DNA of 64,000 nt from Ligustrum vulgare (GCA_963555705.1 OY743168.1:20094139-20158138); one strand, 5' to 3'; positions 1-12,627 are shown, counted from the stretch's first letter. The notes: generated by a model not told the origin, from the sequence alone. Numbers and translations: made by a program.

Positions 1-1522
1 AATAATTTATATGAATTATTAATAACTTCATTGAAAATGTAAATTTAGTAGTTTTTTAATGGTATATCATATTTGATGTAATATTATGTGCACAAATATT
101 GATGCATGTGAAAGGTATTAGCATATTTTTCATACTTCTATATTTGCCTCTTGTATTTAACGTACTTTTTAATATTCATTCAAAAACATCAATCAAAATA
201 ATTAAAAAAGAAATTGTCAAAATATTTGAATTTAACCAATAAAACTTTACTTACAAAAATACGTAGTCAAAATAATAATTTTGAAAATCTCGCGATTATC
301 ATGATACGATAACCGAGTAAAGTTGGAGATTACGAAATTATAACGAAAATTATATCCTATAATCTTTAAAAATTAATTAAAATTAAGAATGATTAAAAAT
401 TATTAATCATTATATTAATATTATTAACTAAAAAAATGAGAACATTAACTCTTCAATATTAACTTTCGTTCAATAACTTTTTCTACAAATTATTTATAAG
501 TAGCACATTTTTTCAACTCACTTTTTAATCACATATTTTTTTAAAACTACTTTTCAACCACACATTTTACCTCGAAATAGTTGCTGAACAGAGGCTTAAT
601 TTATTAAAATATTTAATAATAATAATATATATTTAGAAAATATGATTTTTAATATTAAAGATAACAAATGATCTGACCATTAATAATTAAAACACAATTT
701 AATTATTGATGGCTACACATAGAATTTATAATATTAAGAACAATAAATAAATAAATCTATAATTAAATAATAATTTTAATACTGAAAACTAAAAATATTG
801 TTGAACTCATTCAATATTAATGTTAATAATAAAAATAATAATAATTATAACCAAAATATACTAATAACTATAATATCATATTAATTATTTACTATAATAC
901 TAAAATATAAAGAATTTAAGAATTAAATTTTGTCAAACTATCCTATAATTATTTACTATAATACTAAAATATAAAGAATTTAAGAATTAAATTCTGTCAA
1001 ACAATCTTAATTTTATATATAGAGTATATAGATTTTCATCAGTGCGATGAACTGAAATTGTTATCCGCAATATAGATAAGCATTTATAAAATTTAATGAT
1101 TATACATAATCAATACAAATACAAAAGATACAAAAATAATTTTTTTTATTACAACAATTATTAAAATTTTAAAAACAACATATATAATCCAAATTATCGA
1201 AAACTTCATTGAATGATAAATGCAAATTCTGTAATTTTTTAATTGTATATCATATTAGATGTAATAATATGATTACAAATATTGATGTTTGTTCAAAATA
1301 TAAATATATTTATTATAATTTTTGCGTTTGCTTCACATATTTTACTTTTTCTTAATTTTCGTTCAAAAAACACAATAAACTATAAATATGTGTTTAATCT
1401 GAACTCGTCAAATATACGACAATTGAAGAATATTGAAGATCAAAAAATTATTATATCATATAATCTTTGCACAATTATTAAAATTAAAAATTATTAAAAA
1501 AAATATTAACCATTGTTTAGTA
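1..1522 (-). mobile_element. Outer (older) Helitron copy, internal part, minus strand
   Basis: This stretch is the reverse complement, with scattered mismatches, of about 1643-3095, so the two form a roughly 3-kb imperfect palindrome. The explanation is a second copy of the same Helitron family lying in reverse orientation. Its 5' end is at 13918 and its body continues leftwards here and beyond the window edge. Joining 13768 onward to 1522 backward restores a continuous sequence (TTTTATGATAAA then TACTAAACAATGG) that matches the uninterrupted inner copy at about 1643-1660. No convincing protein is encoded; one short open frame at 1282-1497 looks like chance in AT-rich DNA. The copy is non-autonomous, with no Rep/helicase gene in the visible part. 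Confidence 0.75.
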
Positions 1523-2084
1523 TCTATATCTATACTATACTATATATAAAGGGATAATAGTGGATTAGTGTGAATACAAAATTTGGATAGATGTAAATGC
1601 ATTTATTGTCTTTATATATATATATAATATATTATTTTATGGTAAATACTAAACAATGGTTAATATTTTTTTTTTTAATAATTTTTAGTTTTAATAATTG
1701 TGCAAAGATTACATGATATAATAATTTCTTGAACTTCAATGTTGTTCAATTTTCATATATTTGACGAGTTAAGATTTAAAACATATTTATAGTTTATTAT
1801 AATTTTTGAACGAAAATTAAGAAAAAGTTAAATGTGTGAGGCAAATGTAAAAATTATAATAAATATATTTATTTCTTGAACAAGCATCAATATATGTACT
1901 CATAATATTACATTTAATATGAAATACAGTTAAAAAACTACAGAATTTGCATTTATCATTCAATGAAATTTTCAATAATTTGAATTATTTATGTTGTTTT
2001 TAAATTTATTTTTGTATCTTTTGTATTTGTGTTGATTATATATAATCAATAAATTTTATGAATCCTTTTCTACATTTTGGATAA

Positions 2085-2135
2085 CAATTTCAGTTCATCA
2101 CACTTGTGGAAATCTATACTATATATAAAATAGGG
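2085..2135 (+). other. Probable internal Helitron end-to-start junction
   Basis: Inside the inner Helitron the text reads ...GTTCATCACACTTGTGGAAA then TCTATACTATATATAAAATAG. The same junction in the outer copy (RC of about 1010-1060) reads GTTCATCGCACTGATGAAAA then TCTATATACTCTATAT. The first half resembles this family's 3' hairpin terminus (TGCATCGCACGGGTGAAA) with CTAG lost. The second half resembles its 5' terminus. The likely reading is two Helitrons head-to-tail before this unit was copied as one. The 3' end is degenerate, so this is an inference. Confidence 0.45.
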
Positions 2136-3258
2136 TAGTTTAGCAGAATTTAATTCTTAAATTATTTATGTTTTAGTATTATAGTAAATAATTAAGATGA
2201 TTTTATTGTTATTTGAATATTTTGGTTATAATTATTATTATTATAACGTTAATATTGAATGAGTTCAATTAATATTTTTAGTTATCAGTATTAAAATTAT
2301 TATTTGATTATTGATTTTTTATTTATTTGTTGTTCTTAATATTATAAATCCTTTGTGTAGTCATCAATAATTAAATTGTGTTTTAATTATTAATGGTCAA
2401 ACCATTTGTTATCTTTAACATTACAAATAATATTTTCTATAAATATATATTGTATACATTATATTAAATATTTTAATAAATTAAGCCTCTGTTCAGCAAC
2501 TATATTTTGTTTCGATGTAAAATATGTGGTTGAAAAATAGTTTTGAAAAAATATGTGGTTAAAAAGTGGATTGAAAAAATGTGCTGCTTATAAATAATTT
2601 ATAGAAAAAATTATTGAACGAAGGTTAATATCGAAGAGTTAATGCTTTTGATTTTTTTTAGTTAATAATATTAATAGAATGATTAATATTTTTTAATCAT
2701 TCTTAATTTTAATAAAAAATTTAAAGATTACAGGGTATAATTTTTTGTATAATTTCATAATCTCCAACTTTACTCGGTTGTCGTATCATGATAATCGCTA
2801 GATTTTCAAAATTATTATTTTAACTACTTATTTTTATAAATAAAGTTTTATTGGTTAAATTCAAATATTTTGACTATTTCTTTTTTAATTATTGTGATTG
2901 ATTTTTTGAATGAAAATTAAAAAGTACGTTAAATAGAAGAAACAAATGTAGAAATTATGAGAAATATACTAATACCTTTCATATGCATCAATATTCGTGC
3001 ACATTATATTATATCAAATATGATATATATACCATTAAAAAATTACTACTAAATTTACATTTTCAATGAAATTATTAATAATTCATAAAAATTATTGAAA
3101 TCAATAATAATTTATTATTTAAATATATAAATCGACGTTTACTATTCAATTTTTTTTTTTTTTTAATAATCTGAATTACATATGTTATTTTTTAAATTCT
3201 AATAATTATTGTAATAGAGAATTCTTTTTTATGCATTTATATATGTATTGATTATGTA

Positions 3259-3935
3259 TTATTTGACCATTTTCTCGTCACATCAATGTGGGCCTTTGAT
3301 TTAGGATACGCCGGGTCGGTTTATTCCAACCATGCCATTTCCCGGCCTCTTAGTTTATCAGGTATAAATTTTCTCAAGACGGAGTAGTAGCTCGACCTTA
3401 CCTCTATCAAAGGTCGGGCATGCCCGGCCTTATCAAAGGTCGGTTCGTGACATGTTACGGTGGCCGGCCTAATCCGGTCACTTCATTCTAGATAGCCCGA
3501 TACAAGATGGACTCCAGGTATTCATTGTCTATGGGTCTTGCCCATGGACCCCCTCAAAGGAAGAAATGAGTCATAACCCACGAGAGAGCCTCCTGAAAAA
3601 GGGAAAAATCACTCCTTATAATAATGGAATTCTTCATAAAAGGTAAGTTTATATCAAAAGGACTCCTTCCTTAACCAAAATAGGTTATGAGCTCTTAAGC
3701 CCTATAAATACAGTCTCTTTGATCACATATAATTCATTCATTATTCTCTACGTTTTCCAGTTAAATATTCTCTCTCTACTTTTCTCCAGAAACTAATTCT
3801 CACACCGGAGGGGCGACGGGGAGAATCCTCCTCGCCTTTTTTGTAGGTCATCCAAGGCGAATTCATTGGTCTTTTCCAGCAATCAAGTATCATCAGATCT
3901 TGCCATGTCAAGGTTAGGATTTTTTTACAGTATCA
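3259..3935 (+). repeat. 5' LTR of element 1
   Basis: This 677-bp LTR is matched along its length by 12990-13680. It ends in CA (ACAGTATCA). Its first bases are TT where the 3' LTR has TG, probably one mutation. A TATA-like CCTATAAATACAG lies at about 3701-3713, where U3 should end. The U5 part contains a C/G-rich stretch around 3810-3835 (GGAGGGGCGACGGGGAGAATCC). The motif AGGTCGG/CCGACCTT recurs in U3. A diverged copy of the R-U5 part lies at 35032-35290 on the minus strand. Confidence 0.92.
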
Positions 3936-3937
3936 AT

Positions 3938-3954
3938 TGGCGCCGTCTGTAGGA
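3938..3954 (+). other. Primer binding site of element 1
   Basis: TGGCGCCGTCTGTAGGA begins 2 bp after the end of the 5' LTR. This is the position and form of a retrotransposon PBS, and it would pair with a tRNA ending CGGCGCCA. Element 2 has the same site with one difference (TGGCGCCGTCTGTGGGAA at 56998). The exact tRNA is not assigned. Confidence 0.75.
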
Positions 3955-3970
3955 AAAGATACAATCAGCC

Positions 3971-5260
3971 ATAGTTAATAGACGTCAAGTTCGTCCCTCC
4001 GCGTCCACTGGTCAGCCCCTTCCGGCCAATACTTCGACTGAAGAAGAAAATCCTCCGCCTTTTGAAGATGTTGGGGAAGAACAAAATCCAGAGACCACTC
4101 CAGACAATGAACCTGTTAGTCGGGAAGATTTCAACGAACTTCAGCAACAGCTCCGCGAACTTCGTCAAACCCTTCAACAATAGAACGATCATTAAGCACA
4201 ACTTGATCCGAGCACACCAGGCACGATTCCCAGGGAAGATCCCCGACCAGCTAATCCTATGGCTGACAACTCCCCGGGAATTAGGGGTGCCCATCCCATG
4301 ACGGAAGGATCTGCCAACTTAACACAGCAAGAGCTCTCTAGAATCATACAGGAAGGAATTGTTGATGGAATACGGCAGAACACACAGGGTCAGACATCAT
4401 TCGTAAGAAGAACCCTCTTTGCTCCCGAAATAACATCATTCCCCTTACCGGAAAGATTTAAATATCCTCGGATAAAGGAATACGATGGAACAACAGATCC
4501 TAACAACCACTTAAATACCTACACAGATGTCATGGACATGCAGAATGCTCCCGATCAGATTCTGTGGAAGGCCTTCCAGCAAACCTTGACAAATTCAACT
4601 CGAGACTGGTTTTCTACAATACCTCCAGGGTCAATCTCTTCCTTCGCCGATCTTACTGAGAAATTCACTGCTTTATTTGCAAGTAGCAAAAGGATTAAGA
4701 AAATCGCCGCTTCCCTCATGCAGTTAAGACAAGGACCAAATGAAATACTGCAAGAGTTCATGACTCGTTTTAACGCTGAAAGACTTCAGATTCCAGATCT
4801 TCACATCTCATCAGCCATCTCGGCCCTGACCTTGGCTATTCGAGGTCCGGAATTCAGAATGTCCTTGTCCAAGAATCCACCCTCGAATGTAACGGAGCTT
4901 CTCAGAAGAGTTGAGAAGTACATAAATATGGAGGAAACACTGTTGTTAGTTCGGGCACCGGACCAAGTGCATGGAACAGTAGCGCAGTCTTCACAATCCG
5001 CAAGGCAGGGGAATAAGAGGTCAAGGCAAGAGGATGAAAAGAATTCTTCCCGACCTAACTCGAAGGGGAATAACAATGGGCATCAGAGTTTAACTCCGCT
5101 AAACGTACCTCAATCCCACATTCTCATGGAAATCAAGGGGCGTGAAGATTTGCATTGGCCCAAGCCTATCAAGGGGAAAATTGACGAAAAAAATCGACAT
5201 AAGTATTGTGACTTTCACAAGAGCCCGGGCTATATACCACGGATGAATGCAGAACATTAA
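3971..5260 (+). pseudogene. gag of element 1, broken
   Basis: The structural capsid polyprotein of the retrotransposon. One reading frame runs from about 3971, where the probable start codon is now ATA, to 5260. It is interrupted by TAG at 4181 and TAA at 4193. The N-terminal part is acidic and Gln-rich. The part after 4259 (333 aa from the first downstream Met) carries the Ty3-type gag domain, with FKYPRIKEYDGTTDPNNHL and a WKAFQQTL/ARDWF-like core, then a basic Ser/Asn-rich linker. The zinc knuckle begins (YCDFHKSPG) but a frameshift near 5235 throws off its last Cys. The frame resumes at about 5236-5441. Confidence 0.85.
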
Positions 5261-6288
5261 AACAGGAAATAGAAGCCCTCATAAAAATGGGCTTCCTGAG
5301 GCACTACATAAAGAAAGACGATAAAGAGCATGGAAAATGGGAAGAGAAAAACAGATCCGCTGGCACCATAAACTTTATTGTTGGAGGAATATCATCTGGA
5401 GGTAATTCAAATACGCACGCAAGAATTATGCCCGGGCATTAGGTGATTAGGGAAGAAAGGTCAGGACACCATGATCATAAGATTTCAAACAGTATCAGCT
5501 TCAGTAACGCCGATATGGAAGGAATTTCATATCCTCGTGATGACGTCGTTGTCATCAATACCACAATTGCAAATTTTGATGTAAGAAGGGTACTAGTCGA
5601 CAATGGAAGCACAGCCAATGTCCTTTCTTTGGAAACCTTCACCAAGATACTCCTCAGAGATCGGCTTCGACACGTCATTCCTCCACTAACTGGCTTTGGT
5701 GGAGGAACAGTGAAACCCGAAGGCCTAATTGACCTTCCTACTTCATTAGGATCAGAGGAAAAGCAAGTAACAAAGATGACTCCGTTTCAGGTCGTCAAGA
5801 CCCCTATGGCCTACAATGCTATCTTGGGAAGACCATTCCTAAACAGCTTAAGAGCTATAATATCAACATATCATCTAGCAATAAAGTTCCTGACTTCCGC
5901 AGGAATAGCCACAGTACAGGGAAATCAATCGGTAGCCCGGAGTTGCTACATTAGCTGTATTGGGAAGGGTAAGACAGATCTGATGTCAATTGAACTTCCT
6001 GTGGAAGAAAGAATGTCGCCGGTAGAGGAACTAGAGGAAGTTCGAATCTCAGAAGGAAAAAACTTTACAGTTGGGAAAGAACTCCCCAAACTAATGAAGG
6101 AGGAGTTATCGCAGTGTTTAAGAAAAAATATCGACATATTCACATGGAGTGCTGAAGATATGCCCGGGATCGATCCCGCACTAGTCGAACACAGGCTTAA
6201 CGTCATGCCCGGACAAGAAGCCCGTAAAACAGCGAAGAAGACAGTTTGCTACAGAAAGGAGGCAGATAATAAAAGAGGAAGTAGATAA
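5236..6288 (+). pseudogene. Protease region of element 1, broken
   Basis: After the gag frameshift the frame continues with a gag-pro linker to a TAG at about 5440, then stays open from 5443 to 6288 (281 aa). The aspartic protease active site appears as VLVDNGSTANVLS, the D-x-GS form usual for Tat-type elements, and the flap region and AILGRPFLN follow. The C-terminal half is the linker towards reverse transcriptase (IDIFTWSAEDMPGIDP). A further frameshift at about 6230-6290 separates it from the RT frame. The protease would cleave the polyprotein inside the virus-like particle. Confidence 0.85.
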
Positions 6289-6292
6289 ACTC

Positions 6293-7430
6293 TTGAAAGT
6301 AGAATTCATCAAGGAGGTAAAGTATCCAGAATGGCTATCCAATGTGGTCTTGGTAAAGAAGCCAAATGGCAAGTGGCGAGTTTGTATAGATTTCACAGAC
6401 TTGAATAAAGCATGTCCAGAAGACAGTTATCCTCTTCCCAGGATCGATAGATTGGTGGATTCCACATCAGACTCTGAACTTTACAGCTTCCTAGACGCCT
6501 TCTCAGGATATCATCAAATTCGGATGGCACAGGAAGATCAGGAAAAGACTTCCATTATGGCAGATGAAGGAATATATTGCTATAAGGTCATGCCTTTTGG
6601 ATTAAAGAATGCTGGAGCTACTTATCAAAGGTTGGTAAACATGGTCTTCTCCAAACACATCGGGCTGAAATTGAAGTCTACTTTGATACCATGGTCGTAA
6701 AAAGCTCAAGGAAGAAAGACCACATTGCTGACCTTGAGGACATATTATGTACACTCAGAGAACATCGTATGAAATTGAATCCTGCGAAGTGCGCCTTTGG
6801 AGTAGGCTCGGGAAAGTTTTTGGGATTCATGATCACTCAGAGAGGTATCTAAGTTAATCCAGATAAAATTTTGGCCCTAGCATCAATGGAACCCCCACGA
6901 AATATTAGGGAAGTGCAGAAGTTAACAGGGAGAGTAGTTCTTCAAAACTCTTCGAGGAAACAAAGACTTCAGATGGGACGAGGAGTGCGAGGTCTCCTTC
7001 AGGAAGTTGAAAGAATATTTAGGTACTCCTCTAATATTGGTAAAGCCAAATTCAGGGGATAATCTGTTCTTGTAACTAGCAGTGTCTGATCATGCTGTAA
7101 GCTCCGTTTTGATTAAAGAGGAAGAGAAGGCTAAAAAACCAGTATATTACGTCAGCAAGATGATGTTGGACGCAGAAACCCGATATACATTAGCAGAGCA
7201 GCTCGCACTGGCCTTGGTTACAGCAGCCTGAAAGTTAAGACCGTACTTTCAAGCCCATGCCATAACTGTCCTCACAAATCAACCTTTGAAGCAAATATTG
7301 TAGAAACTAGATGTATCTGGTCGTCTACTAAAGTGTTCAATCGAGCTCGGAGAGTATGACATCGAGTTCAAACCCCGACCTTCCATCAAAGCACAGGTCT
7401 TAGCTGACTTCGTCGCCAAACTCGCCCCAA
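6293..7430 (+). pseudogene. Reverse transcriptase and first RNase H of element 1, broken
   Basis: 6293-6700 encodes the RT palm and fingers: WLSNVVLVKKPNGKWRVCID, PLPRIDRLVD, FLDAFSGYHQI and MPFGLKNAGATYQRLVN. A frameshift near 6665 breaks the catalytic Y-x-DD region, and in the other frame the site reads YFDTM rather than YVDDM. Thumb and RNase H remnants follow in changing frames to about 7430: KLNPAKCAFGV, FLGFMIT, VYYVSKMMLDAETRY and ALALVTAA. A TAA interrupts at about 6850 and a TGA at about 7229. The remnant is therefore catalytically dead twice over. Confidence 0.85.
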
Positions 7431-7464
7431 GACCTCGGGGGCCAACAGGTCATGACAGGGAAGA

Positions 7465-8389
7465 GGACACATGGACCTTGCAAGTGGATGGGGCATCGAA
7501 TGCCGCATGCTCGGGAGCCGGAATCAAACTAAAGAAAGATGATGGCACAATGGAAATTTAGTGTGCAATAAGATTTGACTTCCCAGTAACTAATAATGAT
7601 GCAGAGTATGAGGCCGTGATTGCTGGACTTCAAGCAGCTCAGCATCTGGGGGTCGAGCATGTCAAGATCCTTAGTGATTCAAAATTGGTGGTAGAACAGT
7701 TAAACGGTACTTTTGAAGCAAACGATGAGAAAATGTCATCTTATAGGATGAAGGTCTTGGACTTACAAAGAAAGTTCAAGTCTTGCTGCATAGACAAAAT
7801 TCCGAGGTCCGCCAATCACAAGGCAGATGCTTTATCAAGACTTACTTGTTCCAATCTAGACTACTTAGAGAGGACGGTGTTCGTACGAACTCTTCATAAG
7901 CCCAATATCGCACAACAACCCAAGGTCATGGATATTTCAGATCAAGAGCCCAGTTGGATGGATCCGATAATTGAATATCTAACATCAGGAAAGTTGCCAG
8001 ATTACAAAGCAAAGTCCAGAAGAATCAAAGCAAGGGCCCCGAGGTATACCTTGTTGCAGAATACCCTGTTCCGTCGAAGTTTCACACTTCCTTACCTACG
8101 ATGCCTAACCCCGATAGAAGCAGCCCTTGCTATTGCCGAGGTTCATGAAGGAATCTATGGGGGACACCAGGGAGCAAGAGCCCTAGTATTGAAGTTGATA
8201 CGATACGGGTACTATTGGTCAACCATGAAGAAAGACACACTCAATTATGTAAAAGTTTGCGACAAATGCCAAAGATTCGCAGCCCGGTTACATCAACCCG
8301 CTGAAGAACTATCTTCGATTATGTTCCCATATCCTTTCGCTCAATGGGGAATCGAAATATTGGGACCTTTCCCCATAGCCCGGGGTTAG
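7465..8389 (+). pseudogene. Archaeal-type RNase H and integrase N-terminus of element 1
   Basis: The first part reads TWTLQVDGASNAACSGAG, with a TAG at 7559, then AEYEAVIAGLQAA, ILSDSKLVVEQLNG and ANHKADALSRL. These are the D-E-D-D positions of a second, archaeal-like RNase H found in Tat elements. The integrase zinc-binding HHCC domain follows (HEGIYGGHQGARAL...CDKCQRFA). The frame ends at TAG 8387-8389, yet the same frame continues on the other side with integrase core. A single stop, probably from CAG, splits the gene. Confidence 0.85.
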
Positions 8390-9184
8390 GTCAAGTTCTT
8401 GGCAGTTGCTGTGAAATACTTCACTAAGTGGGTGGAAGCCAAACCGCTGGCCGTAATCACAGAACAAAAGTTGGAAACATTTGTGTGGAAATCAATAGTC
8501 TGCCGTTTTGGTCTTCCTAAGACATTAATAACAGATAACGAGCGTCAATTCGAGTGCCAAGCCTTCAAGCAATTCTGCAAGAACCTGGGAATAGAACACG
8601 GGTTGACTTCCGTTTCACACCCGCAGAGTAATGGGTTAGCTGAAGTTACGAACAGACTCATCTTGCAAGACTTGAGGACTCGCCTCGACAGTGCCAAGGG
8701 TGATTGGCCCGATCTCCTCCCAGAAATACTTTGGACCAATCGAACAACATTCAAAACCGCAACAGGGGAGACTCCATTCATGCTGGCCTTTGGAATGGAG
8801 GCCGCTGTCCCAGTAGAAGTAACAATTCCGAGCTTCCGTGCTATGGCTACAGAATTACCCGATCACATTGAGGGACAACTAGAAAGTCTGGATCTTCTGG
8901 AAGAGGTAAAGGAGAATGCGTCATTAAGAATAGCAGCTTATCAACAGGCCATGTCCAAGAAGTTCAATGTCCGAGTGAGGAAGAGAGAATCCAGAATGGG
9001 AGATCTCGTCCTTCGTCGAAGTGAGACCGCCGGTCATCAACCAGGGAAACTTGGGCATATTTGGGAAGGACCGTACGAAGTCATCCGAAAAGTAGGAAAA
9101 TGCTCATATAGCCTCCGCACAATGGATTCAAGACCTCTTCCTCGGCCGTGGAATGTGGAAAATTTGAAGCTATACTACAAATGA
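8390..9184 (+). pseudogene. Integrase core and C-terminus of element 1
   Basis: The DDE catalytic core (rve) is recognisable: VAVKYFTKWVEAKPL with the first Asp region altered, LITDNERQF for the second Asp, and HPQSNGLAEVTNRLIL for the Glu. WTNRTTF, TGETPFMLAFGMEAAVP and a C-terminal GPYEV/WNVENLKLYYK module follow. It has 261 codons after the first Met at 8399 and ends with TGA at 9182. Its frame is continuous with the preceding 8389 segment. The enzyme would insert the cDNA into the genome. Decay elsewhere in the element makes it unlikely to be made as part of a working polyprotein. Confidence 0.88.
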
Positions 9185-9469
9185 TCACGATTCCTTTAAA
9201 GGTCAGAGTCATCTAGTTGTAGAAGAGTCGGGTCTATGCACCCATTTTATCTTTTTACTTTTGGACTTGCAAGTTCATCAATGATTGTTAAGGTCGGGCC
9301 TCCGTGTCCATTGTTCAGGTCGGGCCTGTATGCCCATGTTACTTTATTTCAGTATTAGGGACGAGTACTTTTTTTCCTTATCCAGATTTTTTCCCACTGG
9401 GTTTTTCTGGGTAAGGTTTTAACGAGGCCCATCGTTCGGTCCTCCTTCAATAAAAGTACTTATTCCAAA

Positions 9470-9900
9470 GAATGAGCACCAAAAGACAAAATCTTGAAAT
9501 AATTTACAAGGTCTTCTACGTGGCCTTACAAATTATTTCTCATCAAATAATTTACAATGTCTCATGGCAAGACTTTACAAATTATTCTTCCATGAATAAT
9601 TTACAAGGTCTCATGGCAAGACGTTACAAATTTTTTCCCATCAAATAATTTACAATGTCTCATGGCAAGATTTTCAAATTATTCTTCAACGAATAATTTA
9701 CAAGGTCTCATGGCAAGACGTTACAAATTTTTTCCCATCAAATAATTTACAATGTCTCATGACAAGACTTTACAAATTATTTCTTCCACGAATAACTTAC
9801 AAGGTCTCATGGTAAGACGTTACAAATTATTTCTCATCAAATAATTTACAATATCTCATGGCAAGACTTTACAAATTATTTTTCCACTCTTGCAAAGTAA
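9470..9900 (+). repeat. Tandem repeat after integrase of element 1
   Basis: About seven imperfect head-to-tail units of roughly 58-60 bp, each of the form AATAATTTACAA(G/T)GTCTCATGGCAAGAC followed by TTACAAATTATT. Two alternating subtypes (ACAAGGTCTC / ACAATGTCTC) suggest that the array grew by duplicating pairs. It lies in the untranslated region between integrase and the antisense gene, and nothing in it is coding. Confidence 0.85.
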
Positions 9901-10779
9901 AGAGTCTAATCACTCCTTCGCATAAATTACAAGGTCGGCCCTGTTCGATCTTATTATTCCCAGTCAAACACCTTTTTGCAAATCTTACCAGTTAATTCAT
10001 TAAAAAGGTCGGACATACCCTGTCTTACTGGTCATTTATCTTCAACTCAAAGTTTTGACGATACCAGAAGTCGACCATTCCTATATGTAAGGTCGGTCAC
10101 GACTTGACCATATAATTATCAAAATATGGAATCAAAACAAGTTGATGTTTGTGGGAATCTTGCGTGTACAAAAGCTCGACCCCATAATGAGCAAAGAGGT
10201 CGGTATTACCTACCTTATAAAGCATTTTTCTCAATTTTGGTAAGTTATAAGCTCGAACTATTTTATATACTGACGAAAAGATCGTGCTTTCCCGATTTTA
10301 GTGGGCAAACATCATCAATTCCAAAATTGAATACGATTAAAAGTTGCCTACAGTTTTTATAAATACAATTAAATAACACGAGCTTTGACAAAAGATTTCA
10401 TTAACAAAGACTTGTTACAAAAGTCCACGAGGCATACCTCAGGCTATACAAGTGTAAATTGTTAACAAAACAGGCGAATTTTTCTACTGCTGGTCGGGGT
10501 TGCTGGCCTGTCCGTCCTCATCATCAGAACCGACCTCCACTACATCTTCCTCCAAGAAAGGAGTGAGGTTGAGATCTTCCGTGCCTAATGGAAATTGAGA
10601 GAGCGGGCTCGTGTCGAGGTCGAGAGCATGTATTTTGATCCAAGTCCGGGCTTGCCTCATGCCCTGGTTTCACGGATCGCGGGTTCAGCTCCCAAGGTTT
10701 CTCGCCTCTAGGTAGCTTACCTCCCATTCATTGGCTGGCAAGGCAGAACAACTGGCACACACGCACGCTGATGAGTAGG

Positions 10780-12627
10780 ATGTAAGAGAAATACCTACAA
10801 TATGATCATATCATTAGAGCACTTCATGGTAAAGTAGGCCAACCGCCTAGCTGTTGCCGACTTGCCGAACCGAATGGGGAGATAAGCATTTTCACTGCGT
10901 GACACCTGGGAGTATGACTCCAGGGCATAATTGCCCACGGCAAGGTCATATTCTTTAGATTTCTTGTAAGCCTCGACCGCCTCCACCTTCGCCGCTTCAA
11001 TCTCTTCCCTGGCCCGGCGAAGATCTTCCAAAAGTTTGGCGTTTTCAGAACGAGCAAGGTCCCGATCTTGGGTCATTAGGGCCAAGTCAGTTTCCACCTT
11101 GGTTAATTTTTCTTCATCAATGTTAGCACGGGTGTCCTCGTACTGGACAGAGTGCACGAGCTGACTTGTAGCCTCCCCTCACCTGACGCCTTGAGTAAGG
11201 AGACCCCGACCAATGCTAAGCATCTGGACGGGTTAAATACTTGTGTTATTTTAAGATCAAAGTGTGACACAAAAAGCAGAAGGTATTGGTCTTAAAATTA
11301 CCTTAACCGCCGTCCACCCCGTTTTCAAGCGAGACTTCATCGGAATATTTTTCTAGAAGCCCGGGGTGGTAACTCTCCTCCAGTTTTGTCCGAAGGTCGG
11401 CCAAGGTAGGACCCTCTGGAGCAACTTCAGGAGGGGGGGGGGGAAGACCTAATATTCTCTTCCCGGGGAGGAGGGCGGTGAGCACCTTGGCTGGTTTCGC
11501 GTCTAAGAGGAACTTCAGCGTTCCTCCTAGAAGTTTCGCCCGACCCGGACTGTGTTTGGCGTAGCCTTTTTTGTGGTCGTCGTTGGATAACGCCACCTTC
11601 CCTCCTCCTCTTAGCAGCCGCTCGAGCTCTCTCCTCTGCCGCTTTCCTTAGCCTGTCCCCATCAAAAGCCATTCATGTAAAGGACGGAAGAATATAATTA
11701 GACGCAAAAGGTTGAGATGGGGAAGGCAACGTGTTCTGGTGAAAAAACGAAATCAACTATTACTTAATTTAAAAGGCCGGGTCCTACCGGGCTCCAAGTC
11801 AAGGCCAACCTGACCTAGGATCTCGTTGGTAGTAAGATCTGAAGCCTCCTCGGCCAAAAGTCCGAAGTCACACACTCTTATTGCATTGGCCAAAAGATCG
11901 GCCATCTCTTCTTCCCCTACGTTACCCATCCTATTAAAATTATCTACTTCAGGTTTTCTAAAGGTGGGCCAAAAAATATTTTCACTTTCCCGGGGTTTGA
12001 TGTAAAAAAAAAAATAATTCCTTCCAATATTTCAAGGAAGAAGGGACCCAAGGTACCTCGTACCTTCCCTTCTCGCACAAGTACACAAAGCAGTTACTTC
12101 GGGGTAAAAGCTTCATGTCCAAAAGGCATTTACAAAGATTTACGGTGGGCTCGATCCCTAGACTCCTACATGAAACAGAAAAGTAGACTAGAATCCTCCA
12201 CCCGTTTGGAGCGAGCTGCCCGGGAAGAATGCTGGCCGTAAAAAGGAAATCTAAAAAAAATGATGTAGGGGGAACCTAAGGCCGGCCACTAACGAATCAT
12301 GGAAAACCACGGTCTCCCCTTCCCGGCAATAATATAATACATCATCATGCTCGGGGACCCGGGATGTATACCTATCAGAGAGGCCAAACTTCCTCATGTC
12401 TGCCTCGACCATGTGTTCCTTCATCTACTGTTGAACGTTGGTAACTCTAGGTCGGAAGTTTCTGGTCCCTCATCAAATTCGGGGTTGTTGTTCACTCCCT
12501 CGTTGTCGCTTGACTCATCGCCCCCAGAGGTTGGCAGGGGTTGGTAAAATCCTATTGGCTCGACGTCTAGTGCCTCATCCAGGTTTTCTACCTCCCTAAG
12601 GTCGGTTATGTTCACTTGCCTTGCCAT
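10780..12627 (-). pseudogene. Antisense accessory gene of element 1, broken
   Basis: On the minus strand between integrase and the 3' LTR, pieces line up in the same order as the better preserved antisense gene of element 2. First is an acidic N-terminus starting at 12627 (MARQVNITDLREVENLDEAL). A decayed 12.4-11.7 kb stretch follows, with fragments such as GLRFPLHHFF resembling the 'putative gypsy type transposon' domain (PF04195-like). Next comes a basic segment at 11672 (RLRKAAEERARAAAKRRREGG), and last a coiled coil at 11157-10795 (DLALMTQDRDLARSENAKLLEDLRRAREEIEAA). Frames change and stops intervene. The function of such proteins is not known. Confidence 0.65.

Noticed and set aside
1282..1497. 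Open frame of 71 codons (AT-rich, Ile/Asn/Phe-rich)
   Set aside because: It lies in the Helitron palindrome, the mirrored copy is not open, and composition is that of AT-rich random translation.
3965..4383. Two minus-strand frames opposite the start of gag
   Set aside because: They are shadows of the gag reading frame, whose protein is recognisable on the + strand.
9470..9900. CRISPR-like array
   Set aside because: The repeats are head-to-tail imperfect units without unique spacers, inside an LTR retrotransposon of a plant genome.
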